DNA of 64,000 bases from Diplocarpon mali (taxonomy: Eukaryota > Ascomycota > Leotiomycetes > Helotiales > Drepanopezizaceae): assembly GCA_024741835.1 (NCBI GenBank), contig JAENRP010000147.1:1-64000 (forward strand). The letters run 5' to 3'. Shown in pieces: positions 24,700-35,374 of this stretch (its first letter is position 1; each line of letters starts with the position of its first letter). Both the position numbers and the translations under genes were made by a program. Under the pieces are notes generated by a model. That model worked only from the letters and a program-made list of their open reading frames with translations, was not told the DNA's origin and searched no databases.

Positions 24700-26352
24700 T
24701 AATGACAGAAGCCAATAATCTAGGGTATACCACAGGGAGTCAGTCAGGGCCTATATACCTGCTTGGGTTATGGAGGACTATCTAGGATATAGGGTCTTGC
24801 TTGCCGCGACTCTTTTTGAGCCTTTTGCGAAGGACTAGTGATTGGGAAGGAAATGGCATACTTTTTCTCATAATTCCCCTTAACTCGGTGAGTTCGATTT
24901 ACGATAGTTGGCCACCGCTTCACTTGGACTGGGAAAGCCGTGTATGCTTCCCTGCGTTGATGTATGAGTAAGCGATTCGGCTAGCCGAAGTAAATAGAGC
25001 TGATATCACTGACCTGAAAAACAAACATTTCCTCGAAACACTCTACCACATCAAACATATTCCCTCCCACCTCCATGATTGCCAGATATCAAGAGATAGC
25101 GGATCAGGCGCCATACCTCACACTCGAACCGGAAATGGCAGCCCTTCCAAGAGGAGCCATGCAGGGTCATAAAAGGGGCTTGGCGCAGGTTTGTGGAAGA
25201 CCTTGCTGCAATAAGAGCCATCTACTACAGCGAGGAAAATAATGACCTGCTGCCGGTACCATGATTAGATGAAAACATGATGTAGAGGGCCTGAGTGGAG
25301 GGTTTGTTCTGGGAAGTGTAAAGTTTGTATCAGACGGAAAGAAATCTGTGTAATTGTAGCTTGGTGGTGACTTGGGGGCCGGTTGTAGTATTGATTTACA
25401 AGATTGACGCTGTTGATTCTTACAAAGTTTGTCAAACATTAATTCTATTGTGAATGTGATTGCGTTTTCTGTGATTGCGTTTTCTTACAGAGTTTTCCGG
25501 CGGCTCAGATACACAGTTTGTTTTTCGAGATAAAGCTACATTATTAGTGTTCAGAAGATTCCAGATGGTACACTCGTGCATATAAACCCATAGTATAGCG
25601 GCTATCAGTCACAGTTCTACTTCCTATGTTCAGTTCTATTCCAAAAACCGTGTTCATTCTCGCTTGAGGGATAGAGGCTAGAGTAAAGCTATAGGTGTAC
25701 TTTGTTTGCATAATACACATTTTGCTACGATTTGAAGTATAAAAATACATCAGCTCTTACAGATATCTATCTCCACATATCGTAGATCTGTTTACATTGA
25801 TGTATAACTCGCGGTCGCTATTTATATAATAATCCTAATCTCAACGGTGTTGAATCTAGCATTGAGCGTGCCCAGCCGTCTTGATCTGTTTCAATACGTC
25901 CCTTAGCAATGGAAAAGAAGCCTTTCTTCACACTTCGAATTGTTAGAAGTCAAACCACAAGAGTTACTCTAATAATCTTGCATCTTATTTCTAAAAAGGG
26001 AAAGGCATAATAAAATGCAGCGCTCTGATTTTCTCTTTCTGTTTCACCCAATGAACTAGTGTCAATACATTGATTCTATCAGCTACCTCTCCTTCTTTCT
26101 CTAGTTTGCTCCCCGATTAAGTCATTGACTCCTGAATTTTTGGTTTAAGCTAGTGGATGCAAAAAAAGGGGGGGGGGCCAACAGGGCTAGTTCCGTTTAT
26201 TTACTCTTAATGACGTTGCGCAGTAAAAGGTTTCCGCGACTAAGGATTCAAATTCAGGCGTTTTTGACTGCACGTGGCAAAGCGAATAGTACCTAACTAG
26301 TGATAAGATTGTCTCTTGTTTCTTGTCGCTTCGGCGACTTCACCTTTCAGAA
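24700..26352. other. AT-rich intergenic sequence
   Basis: No supported gene. A poly-A/poly-G tract lies near 26160-26178. Short antisense frames at 25167-25439 and 25544-25750 are not convincing. Confidence 0.4.
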
Positions 26353-26358
26353 TATAAA
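26353..26358 (+). promoter_or_regulatory. TATA box before the first IFI6-like copy
   Basis: A perfect TATAAA in the context aatataaacag, 175 bp before the first in-frame ATG (26533) of the broken IFI6-like gene. Confidence 0.45.
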
Positions 26359-26532
26359 CAGCCGACGCCAGCCCCCCGACTTCATCAGGTCTACGTAAAC
26401 GCTTTCTTACAGATCAACCAGAACACCATATTACAAACACCTTACAGCGCTTCATCTACTACTTCCATTCTTCAACATCTGCAAGCAAATATAGGTCAAT
26501 CTCTCAGTACCACAGGCAAGCGGGACCGTGCA

Positions 26533-27154
26533 ATGAAGGAGGCTAGAGACACAACCGACACCTCAGGAGAGGAGAAGCCAGGCCTTGCCATCGAAACCCT
26601 TGGTCAGAACTTCGCAACAGTTTTCCAAGAGAAACTGGGCTATGTGATTGACAAGGCACGCAAGGCTCCCAACACTTTCGGCCAAAAAGTGAGAGCTGCT
26701 CTTGCTTCTACCAGCGAGCTCATCATGAACAACCCTCGCGCTGTCGCTGCTATCGCTGCTAGTATCACGATCTGCTTGACAACCCTAGTATTTGCTCTAC
26801 TCGGCCATACTTTGTTTCGATTCTTATGATTCGCATCAGCTGGTATAGCAACTAGTATGTTCTCTGATATCGAAGACTCAAAGTACATTTCATGCAATTG
26901 GCACTGACTTGAATCATCTACAGGCTCTACCGCAGCAGCTTTCAGGCTTTACTTGCTCATTCACTGCGGGATCTTGTTTCGCTGTTCTGCAAAATGCTAT
27001 GATGGAAAATTATGGCACAGTGGTTGTTATTAACTTCGTGGCAATACTTGTAGCTACTGCTGGTATCGTTGGGGGACTCGTTGGACAGAAGTCGACTTCA
27101 CGAACTTATGAAAAGAAGCTCCAAAAGCACAATCGAGTATTTCTTGCATCCTAA
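26533..27154 (+). pseudogene. IFI6/ISG12-like membrane protein, copy 1, disrupted
   Basis: The first ATG in frame gives MKEARDTTDTSGEE, then an amphipathic region and NNPRAVAAIAASITI, matching NNPGQTAVYAASAVTV of the intact relative 1.6 kb downstream. The frame stops at TGA 26827-26829, yet the same frame goes on with FASAGIAT, equivalent to the relative's FAGTGITA. An intron (gtatgt donor about 26853) then leads to sequence encoding AGSCFAVLQNAMMENYGT and a last hydrophobic segment ending at 27154, equivalent to KSVFAFLQSAAMGGYGT. Using the acceptor that gives STAAAF requires a frameshift; a later acceptor (about 26947) avoids it but drops several residues. The relative has Trp where this copy's TGA falls. 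A truncated 99-aa product could still be made. IFI6/27 family proteins are small glycine-rich, organelle-membrane proteins. Confidence 0.6.
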
Positions 27155-27977
27155 CGCAGGTTGAAGCACATACAAGCTGAATGCAATGCTGAACGGCAGT
27201 CGATAGAAGGAGATACAATTGCCTGAAAACTGTCGGGAGTTGATACTTTACAATGACAGAACTTCACACTTAAATTTCTCTCGGTGCTCCGACATAATCA
27301 GCGCGAAAAGGTGATCCATTTTCCAAGCGTCCTGACATTCTGCATGACTTCGTGAACTACACCTATTATAGTGATATTTTTGCCAGACTACGAGGTTCTC
27401 GCACACATTTCAGCCATTCTATAGCTGTGATAAGATTCCATAGTTCTATGTCAGAGGATAGAATCTATTATTTTAAAGAACAAGATACCTAGTTGTAAGT
27501 TATAGAAACTTGATTACGGGCCTAACACCTGGTAGGGTGCCATAAGCTAAAATAGAGGTTCTCTGATCTTGCCAAACGATACATACAACTAGACATTAGG
27601 ACTGGTCCTCAGAACAGTTTGGCTGAAAATTGTTGGGTTTGTTCAATAACAAGTACTTGTAGGTCACGTACGATGTAGGGGCACTATTGCTGCTGGGTTC
27701 AATATGAGATGTTTGGATTCGGAAGAACTATGGCAATCATAATTCACTTGGTCTTAATTATTGCAATAGGTTTGATTCGTATGAGTTATTGATAAACCAT
27801 ATTCAGTATTAAGTCATACTTGATTCTCCCTGAGGTGAGCAAACAAGCAGTAAGGTCTCCTCATGCTTAAACGAGCGGCGCTGTGACCTCACCTTCGAGT
27901 TTGACCGACTTCCTTTCATCTAACCTCTAGGTCAAACAATACCAACACCCTCGCGAACCTCCTGGGTTCAACTCACA
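27155..27977. other. Spacer between the two IFI6-like copies
   Basis: AT-rich, no gene seen. It must hold the promoter of the second copy. Confidence 0.4.
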
Positions 27978-27983
27978 TATAAA
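27978..27983 (+). promoter_or_regulatory. TATA box of IFI6-like copy 2
   Basis: TATAAA in the context acatataaagac. A start site some 30 bp downstream would leave only a short leader before codon 28037-28039, the position where the open frame's natural start would lie. Confidence 0.5.
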
Positions 27984-28036
27984 GACTCTCATTTCACTTC
28001 TCCTATCCACAATCACGTCTAATACAAACAAGAGTC

Positions 28037-28837
28037 ATAGGTCTCTTCGACGCCGTTGGTGCTTCCTTAGCAAACACAGCCGCCACGGGCATAGTAATCG
28101 GAAAAGAAAAGCTTGTCCCCGCTGTGGGCAAAGGAGGAGAAGCCCTCGCGAACTTTGGAAAGGAAAAGTTGCTTCCAGCTATGGAAAGCGCTGCAAGTGT
28201 CGCCAACGAATTTGGAAAGGAGAAACTCATGCCCGCTCTCGCTGAGGCTGGACAGTCCATCAACTCGTTCGCTCAGACCCACCTTGGTCCTGCAGTAGGA
28301 GGTGCAGCACTTGCGATCAGTCCTGCGTTGGGAGAGTTTGGCAAGAAATTGGGTCCTGCGATGGAACAGGCTGGCAACTATGGAAAACACATATTGTCAG
28401 CTATGGCTGACACTGTCAACTGGTGTAAGAACAACCCCGGCCAGACAGCAGTATATGCAGCGAGTGCGGTGACAGTTCTGGCTCCGGGAATTGTGAGCGT
28501 CCCGATGTTGTGGGCTTTCGGATTTGCTGGCACAGGTATTACGGCAGGTATGGGTCCCTCTCTTCTTTTTTTCGGAATGGCTTTCTCAACATACGACAAG
28601 AGAGATCCAATGCCTGAATATTCATTGACGTATGATCTCGTAGGTTCAGCAGCAGCAGCTTTTCAATCTATATCTGGCGGCATTGCAGCCAAATCGGTTT
28701 TCGCGTTTCTGCAAAGCGCGGCGATGGGTGGGTATGGCACTTTTGTAGTCAACGGAGTAGTTTCTGCTTTGTCGGCTGCTTCGCTGGGCATTGGAGGATA
28801 CATCGCACATAGAAATGCTACGAGTGATGGAATCTGA
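28037..28837 (+). CDS. IFI6/ISG12-like (interferon-alpha-inducible family) membrane protein, copy 2
   Basis: Two exons, 28037(or 28181)-28547 and 28644-28837, intron gtatgg...cgtag. The C-terminal part carries the family core: FGFAGTGITAG, then SAAAAFQSISGGIAAKSVF, AAMGGYGTFVVNGV and a final hydrophobic segment, as in animal IFI27/ISG12. The N-terminal part has three copies of a GKEKL(V/L/M)PA(V/M/L) motif, so translation should begin before them. The frame is open back to 28037, where ATA GGT CTC TTC GAC stands in place of a likely ATG; the first true ATG is 28181, giving 186 aa and losing two of the three motifs. With a start at 28037 the protein would be 234 aa. The 96-nt intron is a multiple of three and has no stop, so retention would insert 32 residues. 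Human relatives act at mitochondria or ER in cell death and immunity; fungal function is unknown. Confidence 0.7.
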   Translation: MGLFDAVGASLANTAATGIVIGKEKLVPAVGKGGEALANFGKEKLLPAMESAASVANEFGKEKLMPALAEAGQSINSFAQTHLGPAVGGAALAISPALGEFGKKLGPAMEQAGNYGKHILSAMADTVNWCKNNPGQTAVYAASAVTVLAPGIVSVPMLWAFGFAGTGITAGMGPSLLFFGMAFSTYDKRDPMPEYSLTYDLVGSAAAAFQSISGGIAAKSVFAFLQSAAMGGYGTFVVNGVVSALSAASLGIGGYIAHRNATSDGI

Positions 28838-29969
28838 TAAAGCACATAACACTCGATCTGCGGATCCCAGTCCTTTTTTATCAGGGACCAGGTTTTCGCT
28901 TTGAGAATCCTCCTCAAATTAATTTGGAGTTCTATGGAATACATTGCGAAAGCAAATGAAAGCCTATCTTTCCAGTCCAAATCCCTTTCTATTATGACCT
29001 CGCGCAACTTAACACAAACTGCAAAGAGAAATCACAGAAACCCAAACAGTTAAAGAATCAGTTTGCCCGAGACACAAAAGAAGAAGCTACAGTATAACAT
29101 CACTTCATCGCTACCAGATAATTTACTCTTATAGATGCTCAGTTTCATGTGCTGAACTTCATTTTATCTTTGTAATCTTGTAGATTAAGACATGAAGCCC
29201 TTTGGAAGTGCATGTGTTTCTTGACCGTACCAAATGCGCAGATACCTTCGGCCAAAGAAACCATTCAGCCGCGATGGATAAATAGAAAGATACCGTCAAG
29301 ATTTTTCACTGGATGGGCGCTACTTGTAAAGACAGCCATTTGACTGCCAACTAAAATCATTGCTTTGATTAAAACAGTACCAAGTCTATGATCCACGTAA
29401 GACAGAATGTGGCGAGTCAAATGGTTCCCTATTTTACGCTATACATATATCACGGGTTTTAAGGGACAACCAAGCTTCACTAAAATTGAAGTCGACCTCT
29501 CTCCACAAATTTTCAATAGACCAACTGTTGTAGAAGGCAAAAACAGCTTAAGAGTTTTTTACAAATGGAACGAGTGTGCTTTGAATCCTCTGTGTAATAT
29601 CGCCTCGACAAACCTTTCATTAACTTCTATTATATCGATCTAAAATCCTCCCAAAGTACTCCCCCTGGCTATTCTCGGCGAAAGGGGTTTTTTCGCTTAA
29701 CTTTCAACAGTACCTAGGTAGTACGGGTTACACACAGAGCAAGATATAACTGCAGAGCAAGCTTTGCAGAAAGATAAATTGGGGTTTCAATCTCATATAT
29801 TGATAGTTCATTATGCCAGATACGTTAGAGACTCTGGAGGATCGCGCAAGGCATCGCACCCAGTCACTTGTCTACAGTCTACTCACCGATTGGCTTGTCA
29901 TGCACCGTACCTTCAGTTGCCACCCAAGCTAGATAGTAAGCCCCAGGAAGAAGGCCAAGAAACAGATCT
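28838..29969. other. AT-rich intergenic sequence
   Basis: No supported gene; scattered short frames only. A cctaggtagtacgggtt segment near 29713 is the sort of low-complexity motif common in these genomes. Confidence 0.35.
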
Positions 29970-30587
29970 ATGCTCAATTGTCAACTCCTGAGCGTAGCGC
30001 CAATCGGTTCCCAAGCCGTCTCGCAGAGCAGATCCTCCATTTCCATCGAACCACCGCGGTGATACTCAGCGGCCGCCACCCTCTCATTCCCGATTGAATT
30101 CTCACGCCAAGAAGCTCTCTCTGATGACCCTCCAAGCCTCCCGCTCTGGCAACTCCTTCTTGCCAATTCTGCGTCTCCGATCTCCAACTCGCGCACCCTG
30201 GATCTTCCTCACTTTCTCCTACGGCCTTATCCACTTCCTTTGTTCCAGCAGAAGTTCCTTCAGACTTGGCATACGCCGATTGATAATATTCTCGTGGTGA
30301 TGACGGCGGCGTGCGAGGGTTTTTGCGTGCACTCAGACGATAGCGGCGCGGAAGTCAAGGAGGCTGGAGAGGGAGTTATATGGGCGGCGGGTTTCTGGGG
30401 CATCGAGGGGGTTAGCCTCGGTGTTTCTCTCAGCTCTAGAGCTGGCTTTTTCCATTTTTTAGATGGAATTGCAGCTGGAGGAGAGGAGGTGGCTGGAGGT
30501 CACTCTGCCTGCGTTAGTGGTTTTCGCGGTGGTTTTGAGACGCCGAAAACTGCACCCAAGAGACATGGCGTTGGTGATGGAGTGTAG
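29970..30587 (+). pseudogene. Broken reading frame of unknown family
   Basis: From ATG 29970 the frame is open except for one TGA at 30060-30062, and then runs to 30587 (206 codons in all). The text around the stop, IEPPR-stop-YSAAATLSFPIEF, followed by SRQEALSDDPPSLPLWQLLL, looks like protein rather than chance. If the TGA replaced TGG, a single change would restore a Trp. The opposite strand is also partly open over the same region, so strand is not certain. No family recognised. Confidence 0.3.
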
Positions 30588-31125
30588 ATTCCCCGGTTTT
30601 GGTATTCCATGTCACTCTTCTCGGTTTGTATGATGGTGCGCGACATTTGTGATGAGGTTGATAAGGTCAAAAGCTTAGGTGAAAAGTGTGAGTGGTCTTC
30701 CAGAATAGATCTTGACTCGACGAACTGAACCGAGCTACAGGTCGTCCGCGGAACCAGGGAATTCGTAGCGTCTCTTCGAGAAATAGTTGAAGACAAGGGC
30801 TATGAGCTTCCCATTGTGCTCGAATTCGCGATTAGGGCCGCTAGGAAAGGGGGCTCGCTTAAAATCTCTCAACCCCTTTTTCACTCAACAACAATGAGAA
30901 GGATATCGACGAAGCGATTTCCAAATCCAGGAGAGCCGTAAGAATATGAATAAAAAGTTGCGTGGTATCGTATTGTGACTGGAACTGTCAAGACGTCTTA
31001 AACTCTTCGCTCTCGTATTTTGTCTTCTTCCTTTCCTTCTTTGCCATACCTGCCATTCTCTGTTGTCAACTCTCAAGCCAAATACTACTCAGTTCAATTC
31101 TCCGACCACTAATAAATTCTTCGAG
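30588..31125. other. Intergenic leader region
   Basis: Minus-strand frame 30500-30796 and the plus-strand leader before 31126 show no family. Pyrimidine-rich sequence just upstream of 31126 could be a promoter/leader. Confidence 0.3.
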
Positions 31126-32165
31126 ATGGCTCCTCAGACCAGAGCTGGCGCCAAGGCGATGCGTCGTCAGACGCGAAGCATGACTAAAGCCCTCTTCGGA
31201 GGCACCCAAAAACCACTTCCACAACATCCGCCTCCCTCCAAGAAACGTCGTGCGGCTCCTACTTCGTCCGCACCGAGGAGAAAAAGAGTCGGTTCTGGTG
31301 CGGTCATAACAGCTTCCGCTGCCGTCCTAGAAGCCGTCCCCTCGCCAGCCAACGACCTGGTTGACGTGGCTCCTCCAATTGAGCCTGTTCAAGATGAAGG
31401 GCCAGTCCCAGAAGTCTCACCAAGAGAATCTCCAACCCGGTCGCCTCCTCATCTTTCCGGATCGATCATCGCAAACCCTTTTCCTCCACCTGCACCAGCA
31501 GTGCTTCCGCATCCAGCACCCGCTGCAGCGATCACCATCCCGGAAATCACAATCACACCTCACCCTTCGACTTCGGCCCTATCCCAGCAATAACCGTTAC
31601 ACCTCCACCGTTCGTCCTTGATCCCATTCCCTCGCCAAAAGCAATCCTTCCCGTCCGGCCTGGCACTTCACTCCGCTTCCCCAAGCCGGCGAGCACCCTC
31701 CGGAGATCCGAATCCTGGCTCGATTCCCGGCGCAACTTGATAGCCAGTTGATTCGACCGACCAGCACACCGTCCGGGCATCCAACCACCCCACCTCCAAC
31801 CCGCAGACATGAATCTCAGAGTGCCATCCGAAGACGCAGCCTTCTCATCCTTCGAGCGCGCGTGGGAAGAGACAGCCGCCAAGCGGAACAAAGACGTCCG
31901 CACCAATTGTCCACGAACCCCCGCATACTGGCTGAAGCAGTGAAACGACCGACCCAAAAACCAAGAGCCACTGCAGATGCTCCACCGCAAGAGCTGGCAG
32001 GATCATCTGCGTAAATTCATGGCGGATCAGGGGAGGGGTTTGCAACAGTGGCAGGTGACGGGGTTTGGGCGAGTAATGGACTTTGGAAGACGGAGTAGGA
32101 GGATGGGAGTTGGAGCCATGCCATGGAAGGGGTGGATGGAGAGCTTGAGAGAACAATTTGTATGA
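31126..32165 (+). pseudogene. Disrupted gene for a basic, Pro-rich protein of unknown function
   Basis: ATG 31126 opens MAPQTRAGAKAMRRQTRSMT, then a Pro/Ala-rich region ending at a TAA (31591). Just before that stop, near 31560-31566, the text continues smoothly in the next frame as FDFGPIPAITVTPPPFVLD and on to 32165, interrupted by TGA at 31749 and TGA at 31941. Downstream of these the frame reads FSSFERAWEETAAKRNKDV and RKSWQDHLRKFMADQGRG, coherent charged protein sequence. So one frameshift and two stops separate about 345 codons. Both stops could be former TGG codons. Unspliced introns were considered but no consensus sites remove all three lesions. Family not recognised. Confidence 0.5.
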
Positions 32166-34671
32166 ATGCGAAGGGGGTTTCCAGGTACGGGTGTGGGAAA
32201 CAGGGAGTTGCGAGGCCAGAGTTGTAGGTGGGTGTGGTTTGGTGGAGTTGTTTCTGGTTCGGGAGTCATTTGGTACTAGGGGGCGGGTTTGAGGCCCAGG
32301 GGTGACTACTATCTTCTTGTTCTCGCCCTGGTTTTCAGTTGATTTGCGGTCCTGCGTCTGATTTGGAACAGGTCAATAAATGCTGCACTTTCTCTCTCCC
32401 ATTCAGATTATTCCTCGATCTAGCCTTCACCCATACCGGTAAAAGTTTTCACTTAGGAAATAATACTCAGATATTGCTTGTGATGCGAAGGCAAGTGTTT
32501 GCGATCATTGATTGCTTGATTCTGCGGCATGAGCAGCAAAACAAGGCCAGAGTCCACTACAGACAAATGACTAAAGAAGCCGATGCTGTGGCACATGAAT
32601 GACGGTGTTGGAGATGCTAAAAACATGATATTAATGCTCACTAAGAGAACATAACAGATCTTGCCGCTGTCTCGGCGTATCATGCAATAAAGATATTCTC
32701 CCCAGAGAGCCAAAGATGGAACTATGAAATTTCGAGGGCAAAAAAGAGAACAGTAGATTCTTCGCAGAAGCTCTGATTGCTCAAGCTGAGAATTATCGGT
32801 TTGGTGTACTTGAGGTACAGAAATGGGTATTTTGGCTCTCAACATCGATTCCCGCGACAAAACCACCGGGTACCTAGTTCAAATGATCAAGGGTAACGAT
32901 CTCAGCCTCTTCCCAAATCCGTCCCGAGAGCCAACATGTATTTCAACGAAAGACGAAACAGAAAAGCAAAGTTACAAAGGGATCTTATTTAAGATATTCC
33001 AGATTCCAGACTGGTCCGGAGGCCATGGTGTAATATAGAGGTACTGGTTAGACGAGTGGGCACTTCAACATATTCTTGCTGAAGCGGTTTAGCAAGGACC
33101 CAGATGACAAAGGGGGCGTTCTGTTTCTAAACAAATCGATATGTGTCATCTAAACTGCGAAGTATGCCTGCGGCAAGAAAATGAGGACTAAGAGTTATCA
33201 CCGTCAACAAAATCTTGGCTCTCAACTGCCAGCTGCTGCTGGCTTTTTGAAGAAAATCAAATAACCAGAGCTTGAGATACAAGTTTTCAATATATTATCA
33301 GTGAATCAGACATGTTCAAGCACTCCTGGTGGGCTGAAACACCGTGCTCTCAAGACTTCTGATCATATGCACTCATTCCTACTCTGCCGCCGCCGATGCC
33401 CAGATTTGCTGATAAAATTTTGGAAAGAAAATTACGTACTAGCAGTCCCGTGGGCCACGCATGCTGTATATGAAGCATCTGCGGCTAAGGGCTTCTTGAG
33501 CAAAATAGCCCCGCCAGTCAGGATTTTGCGTGAGATATTACAAGGCCATGTAATTTTGAGGGAGCGGAGGGGTTTCAGTAGCCAGCATGAGTTTCTACTT
33601 GTTTTTAGAGAAATGTCAAGCTCCGTACAATAAAACGATATGACTGGATATGCTTCCGGAGTGTAGAAGGCTTGCAAGTATATCTGGAAAAAAAGCAGGT
33701 CCTCTAAAATCTGCAGCCCTAGGAGAAAGATGCGTGCTACTGTCTAAATCCTCAGCGCTGTCAACCCCTGCTCTTCTCAAACTTGAGTACATACATTTAC
33801 TTGACCCCCGCAACTGTAATGCGCCAAGGAAGAGATGGCCGACATTATTGAAATCGCAGCCTCTGCATTGCGATAGCATATTCATAGGCGGGGCTGCGCT
33901 CGATGCCCATACAAGAACGTGGCTATTCATACACTGCTTTTCGCATGATTCCTGGGGTGATCAAGACGCTGAAGTGTTTATAGATGATAAGAAATTCTGC
34001 CACCCACTTAATCCTGAAAAGCCCTTGGCTAAGTGTCTGCTCTTGTGTTCACCTAGTCACACGAAAAGCGTGGAGCTGGGATTTTGACCTCGAATTCCAA
34101 GAACAAGCAAGATAGCAGTTACGGAATGACACTGTCAAAAAAAATTCGAAAGAAGTTAATGAAAAGGATTGATTACTCTGAGCAGACACTCGGTCATTTC
34201 CGGGGCAAAGATGGTTTACTCAAAAGTTAACCTCTCATGGACTTTCCCAGAATTTGCGAGCAAGAACCTAGAACTGATTCTGATAAAAAAAATAAACGCA
34301 AACAATATTCGCCTCATTGGGAGATCTGCAATCGACTTTGTAACTGATGTACACGGAAGAAAAGAAACCAGACCCTCTATTGTATCATCAACTCCCTTTA
34401 GCGCATTTGGTACACTAATTATACTCAAACTTGAATCACGCCCGGCACTCAGGCGTCTCAATCTCTTACACCTCCAATAACCAGCAGACGCAGATGCCGT
34501 ATAATCCCGAGCTGAAGACTTTCGAAAATGTGCGTTGTAGACTGAGAATTTCCGTGGGTGCAAGTGAGACCAACTTCGATCCTCGCTACCGCATGTATAT
34601 ATATCAAAGCCTTCCCATGATTTTGCAACCATCCCCTTAGCAGTCCATTTGTGTCATGTCGATAAGCTTGA
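32166..34671. other. AT-rich sequence without a supported gene
   Basis: Plus-strand frames at 33301-33633, 33650-34087 and 34169-34480 lie in one row and might be exons or remains of a single gene, but I could not join them with plausible splice sites nor recognise a family. Confidence 0.35.
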
Positions 34672-35374
34672 CTAAACCTGCTCTGCTCCCCAGCCTCCAT
34701 CTGCCTCGCGCATGTTCTGGGGAGGTTCAATCGATGGAACAAATTCGAGTACGACGTATCCGATACCGACGAGTCCAATGAGAGTACCAGCGATAATATC
34801 TATGATGCCAGTCTCTAGAAGGAGGGTGCCGACGAAGATGTAAACTACCCAGTATTAGCCATTTAATATATTCCAAAATCCCAGAGTCAAAGTATGGGGA
34901 ACGTACAAACCCCGCGGCCAACGAAAGAGAACAAGAACGAGGCATATCGAGCGACTTGTGGAGGGATCTGGAATTCTATGCTTGGGATCAGTGTGGGTAC
35001 TCGTAGTTCAGGAGCTGGAACGGACCGAGGAGCGCAGTAGCTGAAATGATAGTTAGCACAGAATTCATTTAGCCGATGGAGAGCATATACCAAGACCAAA
35101 GATGATGAGGTAGACTGCAACCACAACATGCGTACTAGGTGCCATATATCAGTGTCTGTTGAATTCCCAGCATGATCGCAAGATGCTCACATTGTAGCTG
35201 GCGTGATATGGAAGATACCGCCCACAACCATCAAACCACCAACGGCCAAGTTGACAATGCGACTGCGGAAAGAAGATATATTAGCACATGCTAAGTAAAT
35301 TTGTTGCAGGCGCAATAGCACGTAGTGTGTTTGTAGGTGGCTGGGAATATTCACAAAATGTCTGAGAAGTCCAT
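34672..35374 (-). CDS. TVP15: Golgi membrane protein TVP15, 130 aa
   Basis: Minus strand, six exons: 35374-35355, 35262-35191, 35134-35091, 35040-35026, 34975-34907 and 34844-34672. Spliced, it starts MDFSDIFRIVNLAVGGLMV, continues LLEFQIPPQVARYASFLFSF and GRGVFYIFVGT, and ends IEPPQNMREADGGWGAEQV, the conserved tail of TVP15/COPI-vesicle-associated proteins. Four hydrophobic segments are seen. TVP15 resides in Tlg2-containing late-Golgi vesicles and is thought to help membrane organisation there. Exon 4 is only 15 nt; without it the segment joining IIFGLATALL to EFQIPP is lost in frame. All junctions obey GT-AG and phase. The length is close to the yeast protein (about 143 aa). Confidence 0.92.

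Noticed and set aside
26827..31943. TGA read as Trp by an alternative genetic code
   Set aside because: The surrounding nuclear genes use TGA as stop (for example the OTU-neighbouring kinase ends in TGA), so code reassignment is excluded.
33301..34480. Three successive plus-strand frames as one spliced gene
   Set aside because: No consensus splice sites joined them in phase and no family motif was recognised, so only noted as possible remnants.
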